Shown in pieces: positions 21,811 through 33,741 of a stretch of 64,000 nucleotides of DNA. Numbering within the stretch: the first letter of the stretch is position 1; the number at the start of each line of letters is the position of its first letter. This DNA comes from Inonotus obliquus (Eukaryota; Basidiomycota; Agaricomycetes; Hymenochaetales; Hymenochaetaceae). Location of the stretch: contig JAJHTX010000009.1 of NCBI GenBank assembly GCA_032164295.1, positions 434,001 to 498,000 on the forward strand, given 5' to 3'. A model generated the notes under the pieces. The model did no database searches and was not told the DNA's origin. It was given only the letters and a program-made list of their open reading frames with translations. Position numbers and translations under genes: made by a program.

Positions 21811-24800
21811 ATGGCTTCTTACAAGTCCTCTAACTATCGCCGCCAGCAAGATGCTATCGAACAGCCTTCGGGACCCGGTGCCGCAAAGGTTCGCCAGCTC
21901 CAGGAGATGTTCCCTTCCTGGTCAGACGACGGTCAGTCCATCCATTCAGAAAGGACGCGCAACATCCACGTTTTGCTCATTCACCTCTCACAGACCTAAA
22001 GTCACTCCTCCAAGAAGTAAACTACGACGTCGGACTTGCAGCTACGCGCATCAGCGAAGGTATGTTTCTGTCTCACTGCTGATTTTTGTGGAGGATAAAT
22101 CTGCAAAAAATGAAACGGTTGGACTGAATCGATCTGTCCTTTGTAGGACATGCCGAACAATGGGGTGCGGTTACTCGTAAGAAGGAAAAGCGGGTAGTAG
22201 CAGGCTCTGCTGCTCATGCTAGCAGTGATAGGGGTAGCTCTCGTGGAGCGAGAGGAGGACGTGGCGGCGCGCGTGGAGGACGAGGCGGTGGCGGACGCGG
22301 CATTGGTCGAGGCGGGCATCGCGAGACCAACGGGCGTCACGCGCATTCTCCCGCGCCTCACGCATCTAGTTCCAGCGAGAAGGCCACGCCCGCTCCTCCT
22401 GCAGCGGCTGCAGATGCAGGGACGTCGGATGATTGGCCAAAGACGGATGGTGAAGTTGACCCAACTACCATCTCTGGATGGGGCGATGCCGGCGACTCAT
22501 CCTCAATCACCAACGCTCATGTAGACGCTGAAGCGTCCACTGCTTCGAGCTACAAGAAGCCGGATGCAACGCCGAACGCATGGGTAAATGGCGCGGCAGC
22601 AGCGACCCCTGCCGAAGTAAAGTCGCAGGCACCCACTCCCGCACCTGCTGCTGCTGCCGCTCCCGCTTCGGCTACTGTTATAGGCTCAAAACCGGCAGTA
22701 AAGACGCCCGGGACGACGAAACTGTCTTGGGCACAGATAGCTAGGTGGGTTCATTGTTTTCCTTCTCGAAACTCAAAGTTTAATTGTCGTGTAGACCGCA
22801 TGAGAAGCCGAAACCAGCTCCAGTCGCTGCCCCTACTCCGCCTCCTGCGGCCACAACACCGGCTCAGCCTCTGGCCCCTGTACCGGCACCAGAGTCTATT
22901 CCCATATCCGAATCTCCCGCTGCTCCCCCTCCAGAACCTGAACAAAGACATGAGCCAGAAACAGATGGGTGGGAAGAACCAACGACGGCACAGGCCCCGA
23001 CATGGGACGATGAACCTGCCGCTCAACCGACCGTCAAGGCCACTGCTGATGGTTGGATAACTTCTGTCACCAACCAAACGGAAGTCGATCTCGATGCAGT
23101 ACCCGCGGAACTGGCTCAGCCATCACCTCCCAAGCAGCGTGAGCCTGAACCTGAACGACTTCCAGCTCCCTCCGCATTCCCCGCTCAACTCGGTCTGCAA
23201 CAAAAGAGTGATACATCCGTAGCACCACCAGCGAAGCCTTCAACCCCTGTGAGCTATGCACGATCCTTGAATTCGCGAGCGGGGCACCGCTTTAAGACCG
23301 ACCAGGCTGTCATCATGCCTTCCACCTTTGGTCCCTCGATTGAGAAGCTGGGGATGCAATTCGGAAGTGTCAACCTCGGTGGTGACGATATTGATACGTA
23401 TGTTTGCCTTTGATGTTCTCGAGAAACTTGATAATTATTTTATTCCTTAGTCCGGAGGCTCCTGCACCTGAGGCTCCCGCTCCTAGCGCACCTGAACCTG
23501 CACATGAACCTCAAACAACACATGCACCTCCACCGGAACCTGCACCAGCTCCGAAAGAACAGACACCTCTTCTTTCTACCCAAAATCTCTTCCAGCAAAC
23601 CATCCCCCAGCAAGTTCAGCCGCCACAAACTCAGACACAGGTGCAACAACCCCTGCAAGCTACGCAACAAACAACTCCCTCCTTACTTCCCTCGCAGCCT
23701 TCATCCCAATCCTCTGTTTCTGCCCAAACAACTACTACGACTGCAACTTCTACTCCGCTTACATCTTTCTCCGCTCAACAAACTCCTTCCTCGCAATCTT
23801 CCATTTCCCCATACCAGCAACAATCTACTCAACAGCAGACTCAGGCACCACAACCTCAGCCGGCGGCGCAAAATCATCTCCAGCAACAACATCAGCAGCA
23901 ATCTCAGCTGCACCAGCAATTCTCGCACTTCCAGTCACATCTTGACCAGCCGACAAGCTCTCAGTCACCATCTCAGTCGCAACCACTGCAGCAGCAACAT
24001 CAACAGCAGACGTCACTTCACCAGGGCATTGGCAGCCATGGTTCTTACTACCGTCAGCCAGAGCAGTCCTTCCAGCACACATCAACGCCGCCTGCAGGTC
24101 AGGCTCAAGAAGCACCTTACGGCTCATTCGCACCACTCAGCCAGCAACTCGGCTACCAAACCCAAAATTCACACCTCGGCGGTTTTGGCTCAGACCACTT
24201 CGGGTACAATGATGCACCAAGAGTGAGTCCAGTCCATACTGCTCCCACAAGACAAAGTCCGAGTATTCACGAGGCGTTGAAATCGCAGGGCTTTTACGAC
24301 TCGTACAGTCAACAGTCTTCCTTTGGTGGCCGCAATGCGTTGGGGCATGATGATCTCGGGAAATCCATTCCTGGTGGACAACAGGGGTCGCAGGGAAGTA
24401 CCGGTCTTCCTCAAGCCGCTGCACAGACCGCTCAACAGCAAGCGAGTCAACAACCTCAGAGCGCTGCTCAACCACAAGGACCTGCTGCGGGTCAACCTCA
24501 GGGAGGCTACGCTCCGCTACCATACTTCTACAACGTGTACCAACCCGGTCAATTCTATGGCGCACCTTACGGCTCGGGATATGGCATGGGTCAGTATGCG
24601 AACAGATACCCACAGCAACAACCTCCTATCTTCCAACCAACCAACCCGACATCTGCATCTCCTGCCAATGCCAAGGGACCGAGCTCTGTCCAACCTCAGT
24701 CAAATCCCTACGCACCAGGTCTATATGGCCAACAGCACTCTGCTGCCGGTTATGACGATAGTTATGGGCACCACAATCAGCTTGGGCCACAACACAACCA

Positions 24801-25236
24801 GGGCGTCGGTGGACTTCCAACGAATGACTACGGCAAACCTCTGTATGGAGGGCAAGGAATCCAAAGCTTCATCGGTCAATCGGCATCACCTGCACAATTG
24901 GGTCAAAGAGGTGCCAATGCAGGTACCTCACCAGAAAACTCATACAAGCCATACGGTCCGGGCGTTGGCGCTAAGGACGTGAGCGCTGGTCCAGGTGTAG
25001 GCTCCGGAATTGCAGGTGGTCAAGGTGCTTTGGGACAGGGAGGACGTGGAGGTGTACAACAACCTCAGCATTCACAGTTTTATGCTGGGAATAGGTTTGC
25101 GTCTAACCCTGGTGCTGGAGGTCCTCCTGGCCAACAAGGTGCTCAACAGCAGAGTCAAGCGTACCCTCAGGGTGCGGCTGATAATGCGTTTTATTATCAA
25201 CGCCCCTCGCAGAATGGTCCGCCATATTGGGGATAA
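21811..25236 (+). CDS. DEF1: RNA polymerase II degradation factor Def1-like
   Basis: Def1 promotes ubiquitylation and removal of stalled RNA polymerase II after DNA damage. Exons 21,811-21,931, 21,994-22,059, 22,147-22,744, 22,795-23,397, 23,451-25,236 give 1,057 residues. A CUE-type ubiquitin-binding domain lies at about 24-65 (AAKVRQLQEMFPSWS...LKSLLQEVNYDVGLAATRIS), followed by HAEQWGAV, a typical Def1 start. An RGG-rich stretch follows at about 90-115, then TKLSWAQIARPHEKPKP, and an ordered-looking patch, SAFPAQLGLQQ...MPSTFGPSIEKLGMQFGS. From about 470 on, the protein is extremely Gln/Pro/Ser-rich and low in complexity, as in the yeast protein whose processed Q-rich form acts in the nucleus. 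Long open frames in other phases over 23,500-25,200 are composition shadows. Confidence 0.9.
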
Positions 25237-26199
25237 AAATGGGGGATTGGTAGTACTTGAGGACAATTGATTGATTGTATCATTGTGGCTGGGTTGTCCA
25301 ACCGCATTCCCCACCCCCTTCCGTGTTACTATGTCTTTTTAACAACCCCCATATCGAACCAACAAGCTCTCACCTCTCATGTCATTTTCAGGCCGATTCG
25401 AGCTTGAGTAATATGTGTCTCATCGTAGCTTGTTCATGCTGATCATCATTTCCCTTTCTCTTGTTGTCCCTAATTTCTTTAAACAACTCCCTTTCACTGA
25501 CTTTTCTCTTTCTTTTCTGGCGTTGTTTTTGTCTTGTTCAAGCTAATTGATCGTACTTTCTCTTATCTCACTCTTTCTCCTCTCTACTTTCTTCCTCTCT
25601 TTTGTTTTCTTTCGTTCGTTTTTTTGTACTCTCTGCCGCATGTATATGTACAGTAACGTTCTCGTCTCGTCTACGTACCTGGCATCTTGGGCTTACTGCC
25701 TCTCCATCGTCCGTTTAGATGTGAGAAGCAAATTGTGACCTGACTTTCAAGAAGTGTGTGAGAATGAGGTTCGAGTTAGCTTCTTCAGGTTGATGACTTA
25801 TGTGTATTCACCTCCCCCACTCACTCTCCTTGTCGTATGCAGGAATGCGATAACTGGCAAGGATACAATTGATATGAGAAAATCAAACAAGTTTACGAAC
25901 GAGGATCAGAAATAGACAATCGAAGTACTACGATACAACACGCACAAGTTGAAAGTCCAGGTCTTCGTAAAATAGCTTACTTCTCGTACAAATAGTATAG
26001 GTACATATGATACACGCAACTTGTGCAAGACCTCCATCGATCCAGAATGTGTAGATAAACCAAAAGAAAAGAAAGGAAGAAAAGGATAACGTTGCTTCGC
26101 CCGTCTCTCAAGGATCCAGTGTTGCATCGTCAAACCACTTAGTAAAATATTCATCATCCATCCATCCTCCTTCATCTTCATTATCCTCAACAGTTACCC
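25237..26199. other. Intergenic between convergent DEF1 and HMCES
   Basis: 25,440-25,640 is a long pyrimidine-rich tract, most likely DEF1 3' UTR. The remainder is AT-richer with no conserved coding. Confidence 0.6.
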
Positions 26200-27960
26200 T
26201 CACCCTTTCTTGAAGAAATTCGTGATTTTGCTATTCCCAGGACTAGGGCTCGTGTTCGTGTTCGTGTATTCGGTTCTTGGAGATTTAGCTGGAGTCGATG
26301 GTTTGGTGGGTTTCCTTCGTTTCTGCTTGCGAGTTAGTTGTGCATGTTGAGTGTGTGAGAGAAGTATGGTTGAGTCAGTAAGGGTGTATAGGAAACAAAG
26401 AGAGGAGGAGAAAGGGAGAAAGGGTACGTACTGGTGATGAGGTAATACTTGGCTGAGAATTCAAGTTCGGCTAAAGTATCGACTGCTTTAAGAAATCATT
26501 GCAAGCAGCATAGATTAAAGGGACTGACCTCATCAGTGTTGGCAGGTTCTGGTTCAGTTTCAAGTTCAGACTTCTGCTGTTCCTCCTGCTTGTGATGGTC
26601 TCCGGTCCGAGCTTTCTTAGGAGTCGGGGTAGAAGGCTCGTCTGGTGAGGTTGAGAGTAACTCAATGCTGGATTCCCTCATCTCGTCCTTTGTCGCTTGG
26701 GTTGGGGAGGAGTCGCGTTTTCGTTTCCCTGCGAATATCTTGGAAGTAGGGGTTTCGATCGTTGAAGGTGGTTTCGTCTTTGTTGTAAGCATCGATGACG
26801 ACCCGGAATCCTTCCCCTTCTCCCCTTTATTCCCCTTCTCCCCTTTGTTCCCCGCCTTCCCACTCTGCCTAGCAAACATCGCCTCGATCCCATCTCTCCT
26901 CTTACTAACAGGTTCCACAAAACTCGGACTCTCAGTTCCAACTTTCCCTACTTCCTTCGGTACAACATAACATTCCAAATCATATTCCTTCTTAGGTGAC
27001 GTATAAGGACGAATGATTTTGCCTAGTTGGGGTGTCCATTTTTGAGTTGAAGTATTGAGCCAAGTGGAGATTTGAGTTGGAGATGTGAGGATGAGAGGCA
27101 TTCGATCGTGTAACCAGGAGAGCTGTTTGTTTGCGTCGGTTGTGACGATTGTATAGGTGTAGAGGGGTTCTTTTTGACCTATTTGAAAGACACGTTAGTT
27201 TTTACTGCTGCTATGAGCTATGGTAGTGGGATTAGAGCACCGGGGTGAACATACTCCGTTGAAGAAGCCTGGATAATTGGGAGACACTTACCTACCTTCG
27301 AGGATGACGCTATCATATAGTCCAGCAAGCAACATAAGCTTCCCATCCTTGTGTTTGGTAAAGTGAGGAACCCTCTCTTTCCCTTTCTTCTGCCATTCGT
27401 AATAGCTATAGATGAAGTCAAGCTCGCATGATAGTTCACGTGCAAGTGAGTAAGAACCATACCCTTGACAAACGACCACACATCGTTTCCTTCCCTTGAT
27501 ACTTGCCCACATCCCCCCACCTTCAGTAAGGATCTCCCCCTTTGCATTGATAGTATTCAAGTTCGTATCTTCATGCTTGCTCCAATGTGGGACGAGTCCC
27601 CACTTCATCGTATGCATCACAGTTCTCGGCGGTAGAGTTTCACTGACCGGCCTCTTCCCTTTCTCATCCTCGCTCTTCTCCTCAGTTTCACCTTGGTTCC
27701 CAGCATCCTCCTCAGCACTCAATCGATCATCAAATTCATTTCGTCTTCGTATAACAGGACTACGTGAACGCGGGGCAATATTGAAGCGTGGTTGGAACGA
27801 TCCTTCGTCAATCCATTCGTCGAGTTCGAGGTTCAGCTCTGGGTGTTCATCATGTACTGCGCGGAGTATCACAGGGCGCTGTTTACAGGTTACATTGGTA
27901 TTTGAATGACAATGCCCGTTGTGCACGTACCGGCAACCCTAGGGCGAATCTACCACACAT
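26200..27960 (-). CDS. HMCES: Abasic-site processing protein, SRAP/HMCES family, with C-terminal PIP-like box
   Basis: HMCES-type proteins shield abasic sites in single-stranded DNA by a covalent link through Cys2. Exons 27,960-27,931, 27,878-27,463, 27,405-27,296, 27,178-26,529, 26,322-26,200 give 442 residues. The start MCGRFALGLP puts the nucleophile Cys at position 2. Other family landmarks: RFNIAPRSRSPVI with the DNA-contacting Asn, MKWGLVPHWSKHE, INAKGEI, QGYYEWQKKGKERVPHF with catalytic Glu, and LHDRMPLIL with the active-site His. Residues after about 260 are disordered and Lys/Ser-rich. The last exon ends in SKITNFFKKG, which resembles a PCNA-interacting motif and fits replication-fork recruitment. 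The segment 26,420-26,515 could be an alternative exon, but it brings a stop in phase. I therefore join exon four directly to the last exon. Confidence 0.87.
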
Positions 27961-28307
27961 GGATGTTTGGTTTGGCAACGCTCTGCATGCACATCTCGCG
28001 CGCGAAGCGAGCGTAATACAGTCACATGCACAATATTTACCATTTTTAGGTATACTCGACTTAGGGGAAATCAGCCTACGTGTGTCGAGCAGGTCCATAG
28101 CTTGGTTAAAGCACTCAATCGAAGACACTCATGTATCGAAGACAAACTACTGCAGCTTCGCCTACGGGAATGACAAAATGACAAGTCTGAATGACCCAAA
28201 CGATTCGACAAAGCGTTTTCAAGCTCGAAACCGTGTAAGCAAGCTCGATATCAATGCACTCTCGTATCACAAGTCAACCTTTACCTTAAGCCTAAGACGA
28301 CTTACTG
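27961..28307. other. Gap between La stop and HMCES start
   Basis: A 347-bp stretch that should contain the HMCES promoter and the La 3' UTR. No element recognised. Confidence 0.5.
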
Positions 28308-30218
28308 CTATGAAGCGGCGGCGGCAGTCTCCGGCGCAGGTTTAGGCGCTTCGTCCGTCTTGGGCTTCTTACTCGACTGGATGACGGGAACACCAGCACC
28401 CCGCACTCCAGTATCTGGTCCTCCATCCGGTTCGACAGGACGTTTTCGCTTATCACCTGCTTTTGACTCCCCGTTGGCCTCTGATTGTTTCCTTCCAGCG
28501 AAACCTTTCTTTGGGGAACCCTTGCTTTCGTGTTTCGATCCGCCTTTCCCTCCGGCGCGGCCTCCGCGATTGGCCTTTGCAGCTGTGCGTGTTGCGATGG
28601 TCATCACCCGTCGTGCAGCAGTCTGTGCACGCTCGATAAGGAAAGCTTTCTCTTCGGCCTCTGCGATAAGTGTACAAGTACAGTCAGTCTGATAGATCGT
28701 TATTCAGATGGTGGACAACTGACCTTCCGCAGGTGACCAGTTAACGTCCTTTCCATTGAGTGTTTTTACCTTCTCTTTAATAAAGGCAATATCCTCTTCG
28801 GTAAGCGCTTTGCTGAATCCAACGAGAGCCTCAGCGGCTCCCTTCTCATACTTGATGAAAGGTGCATGCTCGAAGCGCTCTCGTATCGGATTCTGATGAA
28901 TGGGTCGGTCCCTTGACTTCCTGATTAAGATTAAAGGACATACCTTGACATCATCAAACGTGAGGTTACCCTCAATCCCGGTAAGTTTTAATGCGCTGTT
29001 CTTAACATATGGTATTTCTGCTTCATCAACCCTTCCTCCACCCTCGTCGAGGACCTTTAGTTTCTTTCCCATGAACTCAAGGAAAACCTCAGGTTTCGAT
29101 GGTTTCTTTTCCTCTTTCTTATCTTTCTTCTTGTCATTTTGTCGGAATGCGTTGAAGCTCTTGGCAGGAATGGTGCTTTCATGGTGCCTTCGCCATTCTG
29201 CCGACTTCCCTGTGAGACCTTTTTCTTTGATCTTCATATCACAGTATGCCTCTCTAAAGGAAAGGTCAGGATGATCTCGAGGTCGTGTAGGTCTTCATAC
29301 GCACTTCGACATGATCAATAGCTCGGTATCCTCCCACTTTGGTTTTGGGTCAGAGTTCAAGAAACGTTCTGCAGTTGACACATCAGCAAACTCGGCGAAG
29401 ACGGAACCCTATATGCGACTTCGATCAGATGCTTATGATGCTGACTGGAGCCATAATTAAATAACCTTGAACTCTTTCGTGTCGTATTTTCGTCGCATGC
29501 GGACTGCATTCACCCGTCCAAAGGCGTTGAAGTATTTCTCCAGATCTTTCTGCAGACCACGATACTCTGTACCAAAGCCTTTCTACGGTCACATTAGAAT
29601 ATACAGTGAAATACAAGACTCGAGGACAAGAGACGTACAGCATATATGCTCCTTTCCCACTGCCCCTTCGGTTCCTTCACTTCCGTCCTGCGTCGCACGT
29701 TCTCACCGGCCTCGTCCACCTCCAATTCTAGACTTGTCCGCAGCGCGCTGACGAGCCAGTCATGTCCGAGTGGTCGGAACTCCCGCATGCGCTTGAAGGA
29801 CCCAACTTGTTTGACTGGTACCCAGTGCTGGTCATTGGCCGTGTGCAGACTCCACATGAACCTTCACATGCTTTCAGTACATGAATCTCATCAAGACTTC
29901 ATTGTAAGTACTTACCTATCGTATGGCAAGTTTGAGTCGGAAAAGTAGAACTCAACTAAAAGATGGTGAAGCGTCACTGACTCAAGTCAGAAATCATCCA
30001 AGAGGCTACTTACACTGCCTACACGCTCTGTTCTTTTTCTCCTCGTCAGTCTCCTCTACAGGAGCTGGCTCTGATACTGGAGCAGCCGAGTCCCCGTTCT
30101 TGTCGACCTCCGTTATGTCGTTCTCGTCAATGTCGGACTTCGCGTCGTCATGTTTCTCTTCGGCCTCAACCTTTGCCTCAGTTTCAATGGGGTCAGCGAC
30201 GACGTCCGGGTCAGACAT
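28308..30218 (-). CDS. LHP1: La protein (La-motif RNA chaperone)
   Basis: La binds the 3' UUU-OH ends of RNA polymerase III transcripts and protects pre-tRNAs. Exons 30,218-30,014, 29,955-29,916, 29,861-29,639, 29,582-29,466, 29,408-29,305, 29,253-28,944, 28,892-28,724, 28,660-28,308 give 506 residues. The acidic N-terminus is followed by the La motif at about 65-150 (EFYFSDSNLPYDRFMWSLHT; WVPVKQVGSFKRMREF). RRM1 lies at about 155-235 (SIYAKGFGTEYRGLQKDLEK; FGRVNAVRMRRKYD; GSVFAEFADVSTAERFL). A second, extended RRM follows at about 300-400 (LKLTGIEGNLTFDDVKNPI...EALVGFSKALTEEDI). The C-terminus is basic and Gly/Lys-rich, with nuclear-localisation-like clusters. All splice phases agree. The splice donor after exon 4 (GTTATT) is atypical. 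Confidence 0.92.
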
Positions 30219-31200
30219 TTTATGTTTTTTGGGATAGACTAGATGAAGAAGTATGGTCGAGGTGGTAACTGCGAGGACCAGCGAACAACCTTGACCAAGT
30301 CAGAACGAATCAAGGCTAAACGTAAATTTGCAGATCCTTATGTAATCACTGATCTGAAAGGGAAGATTTCACCCAACGCCTGTACTCTTGGACGATAAGT
30401 TCACCGAGGATGATATGACAGACAAGCCAAGGACACGCATGTAAGCAAATTGTAGTTTCTGGTCAATACAATAGATAACCACTGTATTTCAACTCCAGAT
30501 TTTTTAGAGGGACGGGCCCTTGATCCACAATCCGCGAATTTGTACCCTTTCGTACGCTATCATACACGTATCGGAATGATCTCAACAAAGCATCGCATCA
30601 CCAACTGGTTAGAATCCGAAACAGTCCCCAGCGCCGTCGGTGAAGTTTACTAGCTTCAACAAAATAGACCTGAAAAGGCGAATATGGATACGTGAGTGTA
30701 GCCGGCGCAAATTTTTTCGGGACTAAAACAGCTCGCAATTATATTTTCAGCTAAATGTATTACGGGATCGTATGCTGCACCGGCACCGTTTCTTCGACGT
30801 TTAACAAGGACAAGAAGAAACATATTCAAAGTGAGAGATAACAGGGTGCGGGCCGTTCAATATTAATCCCCCGAATTCTCACACCGGACGAGTGCTCTGC
30901 ACGGTTTTGGGAAACTTGATCGACGTCAATATATTGAACGCTGAACACTGTTCGGAGGATATTTGACAGATAGAAGCTGGTAAGGTATACTGTATTTCCT
31001 ATCGCCCATGCCGTGTGCGTGCACGCGAAATCCAATTCCATTACCATATCTCAAAAAGTTCCTGTCACGCAATCCCGGCTCCATACAATCTTTATATAAT
31101 TCCCGGATCCATGATGAGGAGACGCTTTAGCCCACTCAAGTCTGCCTCGCCTTGCTCCTTTCTTCCTTCTACTCCGTACTCCATTTCCTCGTCCTCAACA
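30219..31200. promoter_or_regulatory. Divergent region between La and permease A; TATA-like motif
   Basis: A 982-bp region with no conserved coding. A TATA-like motif at 31,091-31,100 (TTTATATAAT) lies about 100 bp before the permease start codon and is a good core-promoter candidate. An in-frame upstream ATG at 31,111 would add 30 residues. I prefer 31,201 because the paralogue starts at the equivalent point. Confidence 0.5.
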
Positions 31201-33283
31201 ATGAGCAGCTCATCTATCGGCGAAAAGCACCTTTTCGTCGCTGACGAGAAGGTTCATCACGCAACCGCGGAATATAGCCAAGTTGATGAGGCCGCCCAGT
31301 TCTCAGTGCAGGGCGAGGTTGACCCCGCTGAGGCGTTAAGGATCCGGTGAGTGGTTTCGTTCCTGGCCAGAATGTCGCTCACTGATTGCTCGTCCAGTCA
31401 GAAGATTGATAAACACATTCTTCCCCTGATGTGCAGTTCGTACCTGTAACTTTTTTGAACCGCTCTCCGAGATTCTGAAATTTCGTACCAGTACTCTACT
31501 GGATCCAGTTCATGGATAAGACCACGCTCGGGAGCTCCGCTATCCTCGGTATCAGAACGAGCACAAACCTGAATGCAACGGAATATAATTGGCTCGGCAC
31601 GATATTTTACCTCAGCTACCTTATCTTCGAGTATCCGCAGAACCTCGCATTGCAGCGATTCCCAGTAGGAAAATGGATGAGGTCAGTTGACAAAATCGCT
31701 TCTATTTATAAGTCGCCAAGTGCGCCAAGTATTGATGTGTTTTTTACCGTGCGCCAACAGCATCAACATCTTCATATGGGGTGTCGCTCTTTGTGCGCAC
31801 GCAGCGTGCAAGAATTTCGCCGGCCTCTTCGTGGTCCGCTTCATCGTATGTCACTAATAACATGAATGGATGGGATTTTGAAATTTTCCTCGTAGCTTGG
31901 AATGTGTGAAGGTAGTATCACCGCCGGTTTCATGATCGTCAGCGCCATGTTCTACACGCGCCCAGAGCAAACCCGCCGGGTCGGTTATTGGTGTGAGTTC
32001 GGCGCTGATGCAATTTGAAACCCCTGCTAAACCTTCGAGCTATTTTAGTTTTGATGAACGGCACAGCTCAAATTATCTCGGGCTTCATTGCATTCGGATC
32101 TCTGCATATAAAGACGGGTGGTTTTGAGCCTTGGCAATGGTTAATGATTATCTGCGGTGTACTCACTCTTATCACTGCTGTTTGCTACTGGTGAGTCTGA
32201 CTACTTGTACCTTACGCATGAGACTTGGTCTGAGTGACCGGTCAAAGGTTCTTATTCCCGGACTCGCCAACGAATGCTTGGTTCCTGACTCCAGAGGAGA
32301 GAGTGACCGCAGTCAATCGTATCAAAGGAAACCAGGCTGGTGTCGAGAATAAGCATTTTAAGAAGGAGCAGTACGTAAACCTCTAGCCGTCCCATAACTA
32401 GTGCTAAGCTTTTTGTTAGGATGATTGAATGCTTGAAGGATCCGAAGACCTGGATTTTTGCTCTCTTCTCTTGCCTCGACAACATTCCAAACTCGCTCAC
32501 AAATCAGAACAGCTTGATTATCAACTCGTTTGGTTTCACCACTCTTCAAACAACCCTCCTCGGCTGCATCAGCGGGTAAGTGGCTAGTTCACTGAATCAC
32601 TGCCTAGCTACTTCATAACTGAAATACGTTGGGGATTAACGATATAGAGTGATCGAGATCGTGACCATCTACACCGGTGTAAATATCGCAGCTTGCTTCA
32701 ACAACAGCATCGCATACGTTGGCACAATCTATTTCATCCCGAACATTCTCGGTTCAATTCTAGTAAGCGTGCTACCTTGGTCAAATAAAGCCGGGCTCTT
32801 GGCAAGCATTTATATAACCGGCGTTGGGACGACTGGCTTCGTACTCGCCTTGGCATGGGTGAACCAAACAACCGCTGGTCATACGAAGCGTATCACAATG
32901 AACGCAATAATGCTTTCTGCGTATTGTATCGGGAACTCCGTTGGTCCCCAGATGTGGCTCGCGAAATATTTACCTCGGTGCGTATCTGCTTCATTATTCC
33001 AACCCGAATATATTTATCAACAATTCTGATTCATCGTAGTTATCACGTCCCATGGGGTGTCATTGCTGCTTGCTACATCATCTGCCCTCTATTGATGCTC
33101 CTTCAGCGGCACATCCTTGACAAGGAAAACAAGAGGCGCGATTTGGAGCCACCGGATGACACGTACGATGATGTCTGGGTAAAAGTTACTGATCAGGACG
33201 GAAACGTTATAGAGAAGAAAGTCGATAAAGCTTTTCTTGACCTTACCGATCGTCAGAATCGGGACTTCCGTTATCCTCTTTGA
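31201..33283 (+). CDS. MFS permease A, anion:cation symporter (ACS/Dal5-like)
   Basis: 12-span plasma-membrane permease of the ACS branch, whose fungal members move carboxylate-type solutes such as allantoate, nicotinate or pantothenate; the substrate is not predictable here. Exons 31,201-31,346, 31,398-31,435, 31,492-31,681, 31,761-31,845, 31,896-31,992, 32,049-32,190, 32,248-32,370, 32,420-32,575, 32,648-32,977, 33,040-33,283 give 516 aa, exactly in frame. Landmarks: FMDKTTLGSSAILGIR after span 1; EYNWLGTIFYLSYLIFEYPQ; RFILGMCEGSITAGFMI; FYTRPEQTRRVGYWFLMNG; FLFPDSPTNAWFLTPEER; GHTKRITMNAIMLSAYCIGN; and a C-terminus ending DRQNRDFRYPL. Its mirror-image paralogue lies at 36,651-38,830. Confidence 0.92.
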
Positions 33284-33741
33284 GTTTCTTGTTGTCTGGC
33301 AACTTTCCGATATGCCATGCTATTAGGTTCGGTAAATTCCCAGTACGAAATAGAAATAATTTCGGTATTTATGATTCTTGCGTTGTACACGTACGTCGGA
33401 TGCAACAGCAACGTTCAACGCGAACGCGGATAAGCCCTTACTATAATCGAACGTGGCGCGCCATCGATTCATTCATTCAAGCAAAGTACTGCCATTCTCT
33501 AGTCGGCCAAAGGTTTGTCCTGCTTGGACCTCTGGTCCTGCGCTCTTTCAGGCACCATCAGGAATAAGTGGCTATTGCAATAAATAGCAAGACTCGGGGA
33601 TTCAAATGGGCTTATCCGTGCTGTTGTCGTTGTCCATTCTCGACATCAATACAAGCTCAATACGGAGAAGTCGCAACCTCAGTCTGGACTATGCAAGCTG
33701 CAGGTATTACTTTGCAGATAACGCCACCCCAATTGATGTGA
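33284..33741. other. Gap after permease A
   Basis: Likely 3' UTR and spacer before the first tandem unit. Nothing recognised. Confidence 0.5.

Noticed and set aside
23500..24980. Long open frames in other phases and on the - strand over the DEF1 tail.
   Set aside because: Low-complexity CAA/CCT-rich coding keeps alternate frames open; no family resemblance.
26420..26515. Possible extra exon of HMCES between the fourth and last exons.
   Set aside because: In the only phase that fits exon four it reaches a stop after three codons; direct joining keeps the frame and reaches the PIP-like end.
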